A stretch of 64,000 nt of DNA from assembly GCF_003443675.1 (NCBI RefSeq), contig NZ_CP031963.1, positions 2,007,501 to 2,071,500 of the forward strand, read 5' to 3'. The translations under genes and the position numbers were made by a program. The notes below the pieces were generated by a model. That model worked only from the letters and a program-made list of their open reading frames with translations, ran no database searches and was not told the origin of the DNA. Below, one piece after another: positions 7,296-15,828 of this stretch. How positions within the stretch are numbered: position 1 is the first letter of the stretch; each line of letters starts with the position of its first letter. Origin of the DNA: Aquimarina sp. BL5. Its GTDB lineage: Bacteria; Bacteroidota; Bacteroidia; Flavobacteriales; Flavobacteriaceae.

Positions 7296-9005
7296 TTATT
7301 TAATGATTGCTGGAAGTACGTATCGCTCCAGAATATTCTCTGGTTGTTGTAGTAATTTTCGACTTCTATAATTTCCAGAAGTGATTACTACTACAGATTC
7401 CAACTCTGGAATAACACAAATATATTGTCCACCAGCACCTCTTGCTTCTATAGATGACACCTTCTTATCTCCTGCAGTATAGGTTTTATGCCACCATAGA
7501 TATCCATATTCGTTTTTGTCTTTTACATCTTGTAGTCTTCGGTATTTTTTAAATGATGCAGCTATCCAACTTTCAGAAATGATTTGCTTTCCTTTCCACT
7601 TTCCTTTATCCAGATATAGTTGTCCAAATTTTAGCATATCCCTTGGTGTTAAATACATACCTCCCCCAAAATAAGGGGTTGTTGCCGTATTCTCTGTCTG
7701 GATGATGTAATTGGTAATTCCTAACGGAGCAAACAGCTTTTCTTCCATATATAACTCTAACGGAGATTGCAATTGCTGATCTAAACTTACACCCAATAAA
7801 AATGGATTGGCCGAACCATAATTAGCATGAGTTCCTGGCTCGTGAGTCATTTTTGCCTCAAGTGTTGTTTTTAACCAATTATCAGAACTCTGATAGTTAT
7901 TCTCTGATGCATCACCATCCACATCTAATCCAGAACTCATTGTCAATAAATCTTCAAAGTTGATCTTAGATTTTAAAGGATCTTTTGTGTACTGAAATTC
8001 TTTAGGTATAAAATCATATAGTTTTTGATCTACGCCGGTTAGCATCTTATCATCAATGGCAATCCCAATCATAGCAGATGAAACACTTTTGGATGCTGAT
8101 CGCTGATCGTGAGAAATATTAGGATTGTGTCCATCAAAATAGGCTTCAAAAATCAATTTACCCTCTTTGGCAATAAGAACACTGTGCGTATTAGGCAGTT
8201 CTTTCTTATTCACTTTATCAATCAACTTTGATAAAGAAGCCTTTGTAGCTCCAACATCAGTAGCACTGGCTGTGATCCAACCATCATTCAGCACTACTGG
8301 TTTGTTAACGTTTTGACTGTTAAGACCGCTTGGTCTTAAGGATGATAAATCAATATCAGAACGTTTAAAATTTGTAACCGTTACGGTTTGCTTACCTAAT
8401 AAAATTTCTAACTTAATAGTATTTTCTAGAAGTTTAGCTCTAAATCTAAGTCCGGTTTTATAATCCCTAAATACAATAGCTTCTCCTTCTTTCTCACTAC
8501 CATTAACCCAAGTTCCTGTGAATCGTTGATCACCAAAAAATGGATACATAGCAAGACTACCATCTTCATTATTTTCTACACCTAGATACATTCCTTGGGA
8601 TTGCAGACTATCCACCATAAATATATTCCAAACACCACTATAAGTACCATCATTAGTCTTTTGTAAAATAACGTGATACATTAAAATTCCCGACTTTACA
8701 AATCCAGCGATTGCCGTTTTATCTTGGGAAAAAGAAAGATCAAAATGAATATCATCATCAATACTTCCCTTAAGACGTTTAGTATTGGTTATTACTAGTT
8801 TTTCTTTTATGGTCGTTTCAGAATTCATAATCATTAGCTCATACAAATTAGCTGATGACTCCTTTACAACGAGATTAAAATTTAAGGTATTTGCATTTGC
8901 TAGTTTTCCTTCCCAGTTCCCATCGTAGGTATTTGCCCCTTGTTGCGAACAACCTGTTAAAACGGATGCAAAAAGAAATACTATTGTCATTACATTTTTA
9001 AACAT
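7296..9005 (-). CDS. Serine hydrolase (beta-lactamase class C family) lipoprotein
   Basis: A 569-residue exported protein. It starts with a lipoprotein signal (FASVLTGCSQQ, Cys19). Residues about 27-215 form a beta-rich N-terminal region that I cannot name. The C-terminal 330 residues are a penicillin-binding-protein-like/class C beta-lactamase domain: SASK (nucleophile Ser303, Lys306), the second motif YGS at Tyr396, and a glycine-rich ARGAGGQYI in place of the KTG box. Such proteins in this phylum are usually esterases, D-aminopeptidases or peptidases; real beta-lactamase activity is unlikely to be the main role. A TATTTTTG -7-like box lies at 9031-9038. It ends almost inside the repeat region. 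Confidence 0.87.
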   Translation of the reverse strand: MFKNVMTIVFLFASVLTGCSQQGANTYDGNWEGKLANANTLNFNLVVKESSANLYELMIMNSETTIKEKLVITNTKRLKGSIDDDIHFDLSFSQDKTAIAGFVKSGILMYHVILQKTNDGTYSGVWNIFMVDSLQSQGMYLGVENNEDGSLAMYPFFGDQRFTGTWVNGSEKEGEAIVFRDYKTGLRFRAKLLENTIKLEILLGKQTVTVTNFKRSDIDLSSLRPSGLNSQNVNKPVVLNDGWITASATDVGATKASLSKLIDKVNKKELPNTHSVLIAKEGKLIFEAYFDGHNPNISHDQRSASKSVSSAMIGIAIDDKMLTGVDQKLYDFIPKEFQYTKDPLKSKINFEDLLTMSSGLDVDGDASENNYQSSDNWLKTTLEAKMTHEPGTHANYGSANPFLLGVSLDQQLQSPLELYMEEKLFAPLGITNYIIQTENTATTPYFGGGMYLTPRDMLKFGQLYLDKGKWKGKQIISESWIAASFKKYRRLQDVKDKNEYGYLWWHKTYTAGDKKVSSIEARGAGGQYICVIPELESVVVITSGNYRSRKLLQQPENILERYVLPAIIK

Positions 9006-9075
9006 AGTTTTTTATACTTTTTATGAAAGTCAAAAATACTTTCTTACTCCTTCAAAAAATTGTATCAGATTAACA

Positions 9076-9888
9076 TCATAAATTTTTATAAACATTTTTT
9101 CTGTAAAAACTAGGATTCATTTCAAAATAGGATTTAAACACACGATTAAAATGACTTTGATCTGAAAAGCCTGCTTGATATGCAATTTCCGTTAGTGAAT
9201 TTGACGAATCCAACATCAGGGGAATGGCTTTTTTAATTTTATGCTGTCTTATATATTCACCTAAACTGGTGGAAAGGTATTTTGGTGCAGATCTGGATAT
9301 ATGTACCGGATGGACATCCAATTGATCAGAAAGATACTGAAGACTCAACTCCGAGGTGTCATAATGTAACAATTCTTGTAATTTAATAATCCAATTAGGA
9401 ATATTCTTGAAGTCATTTTCTTTAATCTCTCCTAACGCTTCACTGATTTGTAACAATAATAGCTCTACCGAAACCTCACTATACTTATCCGACAATATAA
9501 ATTCGTGATATAGTTTTGCAAAAAGAAAATGTATCCTAGGGTTTTCAATTAATTGACTTCCTTCTAAGAGATTGATATTTATCCCTTTGTTTTGTAACCA
9601 ATCTTGCTGAAATTCTAAATGAAATCCACTTGCATTTTCAGAATGTTTAGAACCATAATGTGCTTCTTGCCAATTATTAAACATAATACTTCCTGATGGA
9701 CACAAAGTTTTTACCTTGGAATTACAATCCATCATATTACCTTGTAGCACAAACATGAAATAAGGGTTCTCATGATAATGCCAGGCTGTTTTTTCTACTG
9801 TGTACTTGTATTGAGATAACAGAATGCCATTAAAGGAAACTTCCGAGTTTTGTTTTCCATAATATGTTCCCTCCTTTAATATTTTCAT
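9076..9888 (-). CDS. AraC family transcriptional regulator
   Basis: This 270-residue protein has an N-terminal cupin-like sensor (KTAWHYHENPYFMFVLQG, with the His pair at about residues 37-39) and a C-terminal AraC domain with two helix-turn-helix motifs: LQYLSDQLDVHPVHISRSA and the conserved signature SLTEIAYQAGFSDQSHFNRV followed by FKSYFEMNPSFYRK. It lies 70 bases upstream of the serine hydrolase on the same strand, so regulation or cotranscription of that gene is possible. The ligand is unknown. Confidence 0.9.
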   Translation of the reverse strand: MKILKEGTYYGKQNSEVSFNGILLSQYKYTVEKTAWHYHENPYFMFVLQGNMMDCNSKVKTLCPSGSIMFNNWQEAHYGSKHSENASGFHLEFQQDWLQNKGININLLEGSQLIENPRIHFLFAKLYHEFILSDKYSEVSVELLLLQISEALGEIKENDFKNIPNWIIKLQELLHYDTSELSLQYLSDQLDVHPVHISRSAPKYLSTSLGEYIRQHKIKKAIPLMLDSSNSLTEIAYQAGFSDQSHFNRVFKSYFEMNPSFYRKNVYKNL

Positions 9889-10020
9889 TCGTTCTTAGGG
9901 TTGCTCTGAAAATCTAATATAAAAATTCTGTGAATTTCTAAGATAGCAAATTACATTGAATTCAAGGTTTAATAAGAAAGAAGAGTAGATTAAATTACCT
10001 GTTAGCCTAGTTATCTTAGT

Positions 10021-10195
10021 TTTCACCTCCTTTCTGCTACCTCCTCTAAAGGCTCATTGCTACAGCTTAGGATTCGTTATTCCCGATGACTGTACTTCAG
10101 CAAGAATTCGCGTAATGGAATTCCGATTAGTCACCATTCGCGAGCCTCTGGATTCAGGAAACAAGAGGATTGACGTAGTCGAAATCCGGGTCCGT
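10021..10195. repeat. Diverged copy of the intergenic repeat
   Basis: The gap 9889-10195 holds no gene. Its right part has a higher GC content than the flanks and segments like those at 7.1-7.3 kb: GATTCGTTATTC, CATTCGCGAGCCTCTGGA, GAGGATTGACGTAGTCGAAA. The resemblance is by eye and interrupted. It ends exactly at the stop of the following gene, as the 7-kb repeat nearly does. Confidence 0.5.
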
Positions 10196-10780
10196 TTACT
10201 CCTTAACAGAAACTGTTGTGGTATCAATTACAGTTTCTGGTACTGCTTCAGGAAAATAGTTTTTGGTGTTTTCTTCAATTATTTTTTTAAGGTTATTTAA
10301 GTTTTTATCCTCTTGTTCCTTCATAGAACCCGACATAAAAGAAATCAAGGATTTTGCAAAAATACCATTCCCCATTGTGGTTGATTTAGAAGAGATCGTA
10401 GTCTTTCCGTCTTTTTCTTTAAAAAGCATTTCATAATCCATATCCATAAAATCCATAGTAAAGGTCATCGCCATATGTTCGTTGGGCTTCACAGCTGTGA
10501 TCGTTTCTTCCATCATCATTTCATCACCGTTTTCTTCTACATATACCTTAGACACTGCTCCAACTGTGTTTTCCATACCGCTTACTAATTCGGTTCTTTT
10601 AAATCCTTCAATCCATTTTGGCAAATTAGATTCGTCAGACATCACTGCCCAGGATTCATTGGCAGGTTTGCTGACTACTATTTCATTTTCATAAGACACT
10701 GATGGTGTTAACATTCCTTTTCCAAAGAATATAAGTGCGAGTATTATAATTAAAAACAGTAAATACTTTAAATATTTCAT
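10196..10780 (-). CDS. SRPBCC family protein, membrane anchored
   Basis: A 194-residue protein with an N-terminal hydrophobic anchor (residues 5-21, LKYLLFLIIILALIFFG without a lipobox) followed by a START/Bet v 1-like SRPBCC domain: NEIVVSKPANESWAVMSDESNLPKW at its start, then the beta-strand-rich EETITAVKPNEHMAMTFTMD and a long C-terminal helix (FAKSLISFMSGSMKEQEDKNLNNLKK). The family binds hydrophobic ligands in a helix-grip cavity. The ligand and role are unknown. The N-terminal anchor suggests the domain faces the periplasm. Confidence 0.8.
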   Translation of the reverse strand: MKYLKYLLFLIIILALIFFGKGMLTPSVSYENEIVVSKPANESWAVMSDESNLPKWIEGFKRTELVSGMENTVGAVSKVYVEENGDEMMMEETITAVKPNEHMAMTFTMDFMDMDYEMLFKEKDGKTTISSKSTTMGNGIFAKSLISFMSGSMKEQEDKNLNNLKKIIEENTKNYFPEAVPETVIDTTTVSVKE

Positions 10781-10968
10781 GATTAAGAAGTTTTGTCTTC
10801 ATATAAATTTAATAATTTTTTCTGATAAAACTGAACTACATTGACTTCAAACAAAAAATCAACAAAACGTATTTCACTGGTTTTTAGTGTATAAAAACCT
10901 ATATTAATTAGAATATCTTCCTTAGACAGGTTACACGTCTCATTCTGAAAACATAAAAAAATAAATCT

Positions 10969-12885
10969 TCAACTACTTTCTATACTTGCGCTAATCTTAG
11001 AAAAGTCTTTAATTGCCAGGTCTTTTTTATGAATACAATAGGTTAATGTACCTGCATCCCAAAAACTAAATTCATCAACACTTTCCATGTTTAATAAAAC
11101 TACCCATTCTGTTGGTTCTCCACCAAATTTAGCAGCTGCAATTTCTTGTGGCGATTCGTGCTGAGTAAATACAGAGCTATGTATACTATGCGTTGTTAAC
11201 TTTACGTAATCGCTATCTAATGCTAAAGGAGTATCAATACTGTCTTCTAACTGCTCCATATACTCTTCGAAGAATTCTATTCTTCTATTGGCTTCGTCTG
11301 TGTCTTCGCCTTCCCATAAACTAGCATATTTAGGATAGCGTTCTGTACCATGATTAAAGGAGTTATAAAAAACAGGAACACTAATAGCATTTCGAAAAGT
11401 AACAGCCACTGCACTTCTAGGACAACTATCAAAATTATTATCGGTAAACTCTGTATTTTCGCTATATTCAAATCGTACTAATTCTTTGATATTTTCAGCA
11501 TATAAAACTATTGGATTTTGTGCATACTCTTCATCATTTATAAAAAAATAGAGCATCCCTTTTCTAGGTAGATATTGTTGATATGCTGCAATCTCTTTAC
11601 AATTAATTTGCGCGTGAAAAATATACAATAATCCATTTTTATTTGCTGGATGTTCCCAGTCCTTCGGCAAATCTGGACCACCTCCTACTTTTGAGACTCC
11701 AATCGGGATTTCTTTTTGTTCAGTATTTAGTACAAGATAAGTGGCCAAAGTACTATAATCCAGAATCAAATTCTTGTACTCCTTCAATTCAGGAATTTTT
11801 AGTATCAATTTTTCTAACTCCGCTTTTTGTTCTGGGTACTGTGATAGATCATAAAGTATTTCATCAATTTCTAATGGATTATCACTTTTGTAGCCTATCT
11901 CCTGATACAATTTTATATGCTTCCGATCTATTTTTACATTATAGATATTCGTTAGATTTTTAGGAAGTTTTTTAAATTCATTACCAATGACATTTAGCTC
12001 TTTCAGGCTTGGCATCAAACCAATATTCTTTGGTAAGTCTATAAGTTGATTATACTCAAAGCTTATAAGAGAAAGTTTCGAAAGATTACAAATAGTATCT
12101 GGAAGTAAACGAAGATAAGCTGATCGAATCGTCAATTCTTCAAGCTTTTGCAATTGATCTATTTTTTCTGAAATTTCGTCTATATCACTACTATAAATCT
12201 GAATAGTATGCAGCTCTTTGAGCTCAAAAAAAGAATCTGGTAAAGTACTAAAACTACTTTGTGCTTGTCCACCAATCCAAAGATTTTCTAAATTTTTAAA
12301 AGCAAGTATTTCTTCAGGAAATTTGGTAAAAACTCCTTTTCCAATACTAAGGCTATACACATCTAGTGGGTTTTCATCTCGTGCTTGTTCAAGAGTATAT
12401 TGCTTTCTTTTAGGAAGTAAAGGTTTAGGATCAAAACATTTTAAAACTTCAATGGGAATACCAGGTTTTTTTTCATCGAACTCACTTTTTAGTTCTCCTT
12501 TTATATGAACATAACCTTCTTGTAAATCTATGATACCATGGAATTTCACTCTTTCAGGAAAACCATATACTTCAAAACCATTTAAATTTTCACTGTAAGG
12601 GCATTTAATCTGGGTATTATAAGTTCCTGTTTCTACCTCCAAATCGCTATAAGTAACCATTCGTAAATAGTCAATATTTCGTAGATTATCGTAATAAGGA
12701 TCACTTAAAAAATCATTATGCATGTCGTCCGCAATCTCTAAAGCAGGAGTTAACAGACTAATTCTCAATTTACCTTTTCTAATAATTACTTCAGTATTTA
12801 AGGAACCTCTGGTAAACATTGTCCCTTCTGTCGAATGATTTGCAAATCCAACATCTATATTATTTATTTTGAAATACTCTTGCAT
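10969..12885 (-). CDS. Leucine-rich repeat plus DUF1963 (YwqG-like) protein
   Basis: A 638-residue cytosolic protein with three parts. Residues 1-150 are a beta-rich region of unknown type. Residues about 190-330 carry at least five leucine-rich repeats of the LPDSFFELKELHTIQI and LPKNIGLMPSLKELNVIGN kind. Residues about 380-630 are a DUF1963/YwqG domain (VSKVGGGPDLPKDW, LLYIFHAQINCKEI, GMLYFFINDEEYA, FGGEPTEWVVLLNM). YwqG-like domains occur in proteins of unknown function, often near toxin or contact-dependent loci. The fusion with leucine-rich repeats suggests a protein-binding scaffold. There is no signal peptide and no obvious operon partner. Confidence 0.82.
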   Translation of the reverse strand: MQEYFKINNIDVGFANHSTEGTMFTRGSLNTEVIIRKGKLRISLLTPALEIADDMHNDFLSDPYYDNLRNIDYLRMVTYSDLEVETGTYNTQIKCPYSENLNGFEVYGFPERVKFHGIIDLQEGYVHIKGELKSEFDEKKPGIPIEVLKCFDPKPLLPKRKQYTLEQARDENPLDVYSLSIGKGVFTKFPEEILAFKNLENLWIGGQAQSSFSTLPDSFFELKELHTIQIYSSDIDEISEKIDQLQKLEELTIRSAYLRLLPDTICNLSKLSLISFEYNQLIDLPKNIGLMPSLKELNVIGNEFKKLPKNLTNIYNVKIDRKHIKLYQEIGYKSDNPLEIDEILYDLSQYPEQKAELEKLILKIPELKEYKNLILDYSTLATYLVLNTEQKEIPIGVSKVGGGPDLPKDWEHPANKNGLLYIFHAQINCKEIAAYQQYLPRKGMLYFFINDEEYAQNPIVLYAENIKELVRFEYSENTEFTDNNFDSCPRSAVAVTFRNAISVPVFYNSFNHGTERYPKYASLWEGEDTDEANRRIEFFEEYMEQLEDSIDTPLALDSDYVKLTTHSIHSSVFTQHESPQEIAAAKFGGEPTEWVVLLNMESVDEFSFWDAGTLTYCIHKKDLAIKDFSKISASIESS

Positions 12886-13120
12886 ATATTTAGAAATTAA
12901 TTATGAACACACTCCTATCATTCGGTTAGATTATAGAGTTTATTTAAGAACAACAATCCAAGTATTAATTTTATCTTCTAACAGTGCTAATAAAACACAA
13001 CCTATTTATAATACTTCACTATGAAACTTCCGGATATCGAATTGTATAGGTGATTGAGGTTTTTTTAATACAAAGGTTGTGATTTTTATATAACCAACCA
13101 TCACAAAAAGTCCTCGAGAA

Positions 13121-13933
13121 TTAATAGCTTTTAGAATACTTTTTCTTTTCTTCTAACTGAGTTATTTGTTTACCGTTACCTACTAAAAACTTTGTAGGTA
13201 GTGTTTCTCTATCTCTAAATCGTTGTAGAAATACAATGAAATGTAAATGTGGCCCAGTTGACCACCCTACATTACCGCTGTATCCAATATGCTGACCTTT
13301 TTCTATCATTTCTCCAGGTTGTACTTTAGCGCCACCTTTTTTAATATGTGTATATTCTGCAAAAGTTCCATCAGAGTGATATACTAATATGTAATTATTA
13401 AACTTGGCACAATCCTGTTCCGTACAGGTTTTATTAAAGCTTTGTTCTACCAATACTACTTTTCCATCTCTTGCAGCATATATAGCAGTTCCTATCGGCA
13501 TTTTAAAATCCAAGGCATATTCGTTATGGTGAGAGACCGTACCATTATATCCTTGTGTCACCATATACTCTGCTCCTTTCTTAAAAGGTAAGTGATATGC
13601 ATAATCCTTATCGAAAGAAGTCTGTAAATGATTGCCGTGATTATATCGCACACTAAATCCCAGTCTCAACGCTTTTCTTCTGTCTATAACGGTAAGATCA
13701 GCTATGTAAAATTTAGTAGTCTGCGCTGGCACTTCTATAATCTTAATATCACCAATACTGGATGAAAGATTCTCTATTTTAAAATCAATCTCTACAGAAA
13801 CTGGACAAAACTCACCATTATTTGCATAGATTTTATATCCATTCTCATTTTCCTCATAATACACCTTGAAATTTTCTTGTGCAAAAGTGGATATCGATAG
13901 CAGACTGCATATCCAAATGATAACCTTGTTCAT
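13121..13933 (-). CDS. M23 family metallopeptidase
   Basis: A 270-residue secreted protein with a Sec signal peptide (IIWICSLLSISTFAQ). The C-terminal M23/LytM domain shows the conserved zinc ligands: HNEYALDFKMPIG (His and Asp), then the HLHF box in GWSTGPHLHFIVF. The glycine-rich linker IGYSGNVGWS is typical. M23 enzymes cut peptide bonds in peptidoglycan cross-links or stem peptides. I use the ATG at 13933 instead of the in-frame TTG two codons earlier because it directly precedes the signal peptide. The N-terminal 110 residues form a non-catalytic beta-rich region. Confidence 0.88.
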   Translation of the reverse strand: MNKVIIWICSLLSISTFAQENFKVYYEENENGYKIYANNGEFCPVSVEIDFKIENLSSSIGDIKIIEVPAQTTKFYIADLTVIDRRKALRLGFSVRYNHGNHLQTSFDKDYAYHLPFKKGAEYMVTQGYNGTVSHHNEYALDFKMPIGTAIYAARDGKVVLVEQSFNKTCTEQDCAKFNNYILVYHSDGTFAEYTHIKKGGAKVQPGEMIEKGQHIGYSGNVGWSTGPHLHFIVFLQRFRDRETLPTKFLVGNGKQITQLEEKKKYSKSY

Positions 13934-14016
13934 ATTCAATTAATTTCCAATTACTAGAATAAAATACAGTTTTTTTAGTATATAATTCCTAATCAGAAAT
14001 GTTTTAACTAAATCTC

Positions 14017-15804
14017 TTAATAATTAAACTTGTATGTTACACCCCCTAATACTTGTATTCCCTGTACAGGAAAATTAGACCAACGCTCGTAGTTTTCGCC
14101 AGCTAGGTTGTTTCCTTTTACAAAAACAGACAGTTTATCATTAAATCGATATCCTAGATTTACATTCGCATCAAAATAACTATCTAAGGTTATTGTAGCT
14201 TCTGGAGTTGGTGGCGAAAAAGTAACAGCTGTATTAATATCTTTTCGTTCTCCTACATAAAACAGTTGTGCACCTGCAAACCATTGCTCTGTAATCTGGT
14301 AATCTAGTAAAGTAGCTACTTTTAGGTCTGGTAAATTCCAAGCCTCTTGTTCATCTTCGGTGTTATAACTAAAATATTCTGCAGATACTCCCAATTTAAA
14401 TTTCTTATTGATATTAAAATTTAATTCTCCATATCCACTCAATGTCAAAATATCATCATATCGATATGAAAAGGAATTACCAAAATCATACCCTTCTAAT
14501 TGTAATATTTCTGGTCTATTGTTTACAAACAAAGCCTTATCATTTTCAGAAGCATAACCACCTCTAAAATTATAACTCACTACATCGGAGATTTTACCTT
14601 TTAACCCTACATAGGCATCAAATTGATTGTGTGTAGTAGTTAAAAATAAGGTAGGCGACACATACGGATTGGCTTGTACTGCGTCTCTATAGGTGTTTTG
14701 CTTTAAACCTCCTTCTAAACCACCGTATGCAATCACAGCTTCATCCAATAATCTATAAGAAGCTGTAACTTTAGGATAGATAAAAAAGTCATTATCATTA
14801 TTCTGACTGTCTATACTGTAAAAAACGGATGCTCCAAGATTCAATGTCAAATTATCTCTTAGCACTACTAAACTTGGTTGAATCCCTAAATTAAGAATAC
14901 TAAAGTCATTAGGTGTCTGTAGTGCAAAATCCAGTGGTCTATCAAAACTTCCTCCTAGATAATCAATAATAAAATCTGTAGTGATCAATTCGTCTGCAAC
15001 TTCAAACTCGAATGTTGGGGTAAAAACAGCATGATGTTCTGCTGTACTCAAAGCATCTCCAAAATATCGATAATTTAAAGAAGCTCTTTTAAAATATAAA
15101 TCATCAAACTGCAATTTCCCCCCCAACTTGGCCCCAAAATAATTCTGTTGAGGGTCAATTGCATCAATTTCTGTTTGTGTCAATGCAGGAGTTTCTGGCA
15201 AGCCATACCAATTATATAATTGATGCTCTGCTCCTACTTCTATTCCGTATGTGAAATCTTTAGTACGTGATGTATAATTAAGATCTAAGAATGTATTATA
15301 GAACTTATCATCTAGTTCTATATCTTTTATTCCTCCTTGAGAAGAGTTATGATGTAAATACAATCCAACATTATCCGTGCGATTTATTTGAAAATTACTA
15401 TAAAACTCTGCCAGTACAGAAGTGAAATTACCAAATCCTAAAGTCGCATAATTATCATATAACGGTATTTTTTTTGGTCGATCTATATTAGCTGCTCTAC
15501 CTTTCTCTGGAGTAAATGTGGATGCTACAGGAACTGAAAAAATACTATATCGTAATTGCTTTTTCTTTTGAGTAACAGAATCATTTAGTATCGGTGTAGA
15601 TTTCACCTTAAACGCATCACTTATTGTTGGTGTATACGTCTTTACAATAACCACTCGTTCGGTTTCTATAGTTTCTTCTTCTTTTTCCTGTGCAAAAGTA
15701 TTACCCAATATTGTAACACTTAGACATAAAAATGATATTACTTTAGACCTCACACGTCCCATAGAATCGTGAGGACTTCTTAATTTCTTGATATATCTCG
15801 ACAT
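14017..15804 (-). CDS. TonB-receptor-like outer-membrane beta-barrel without plug
   Basis: This 595-residue protein has an internal-looking signal peptide (VISFLCLSVTILGNTFAQ, residues about 22-39) and then a short charged region. The rest is an alternating beta-strand pattern with frequent aromatic ends (NLNYTSR-like turns, FIYPKVTASYRLL, GVTYKFNY at the C-terminus ending in Tyr). The final strand and the FKVKSTPILN region resemble TonB-dependent receptor barrels, but no plug domain or TonB box is seen at the start. The gene sits 24 bases downstream of the TPR protein gene, so the two form a transcription unit. It may be a porin-like component of an envelope complex; the substrate is unknown. 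Confidence 0.75.
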   Translation of the reverse strand: MSRYIKKLRSPHDSMGRVRSKVISFLCLSVTILGNTFAQEKEEETIETERVVIVKTYTPTISDAFKVKSTPILNDSVTQKKKQLRYSIFSVPVASTFTPEKGRAANIDRPKKIPLYDNYATLGFGNFTSVLAEFYSNFQINRTDNVGLYLHHNSSQGGIKDIELDDKFYNTFLDLNYTSRTKDFTYGIEVGAEHQLYNWYGLPETPALTQTEIDAIDPQQNYFGAKLGGKLQFDDLYFKRASLNYRYFGDALSTAEHHAVFTPTFEFEVADELITTDFIIDYLGGSFDRPLDFALQTPNDFSILNLGIQPSLVVLRDNLTLNLGASVFYSIDSQNNDNDFFIYPKVTASYRLLDEAVIAYGGLEGGLKQNTYRDAVQANPYVSPTLFLTTTHNQFDAYVGLKGKISDVVSYNFRGGYASENDKALFVNNRPEILQLEGYDFGNSFSYRYDDILTLSGYGELNFNINKKFKLGVSAEYFSYNTEDEQEAWNLPDLKVATLLDYQITEQWFAGAQLFYVGERKDINTAVTFSPPTPEATITLDSYFDANVNLGYRFNDKLSVFVKGNNLAGENYERWSNFPVQGIQVLGGVTYKFNY

Positions 15805-15828
15805 AAATATCTTAGCGTTTATAACTGA

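Noticed and set aside
7083..7352. An 89-codon open frame over the repeats
   Set aside because: It is the 85-bp repeat translated twice, starts with GTG in no ribosome-binding context and gives a duplicated peptide with no known family. The DNA repeat explains it.
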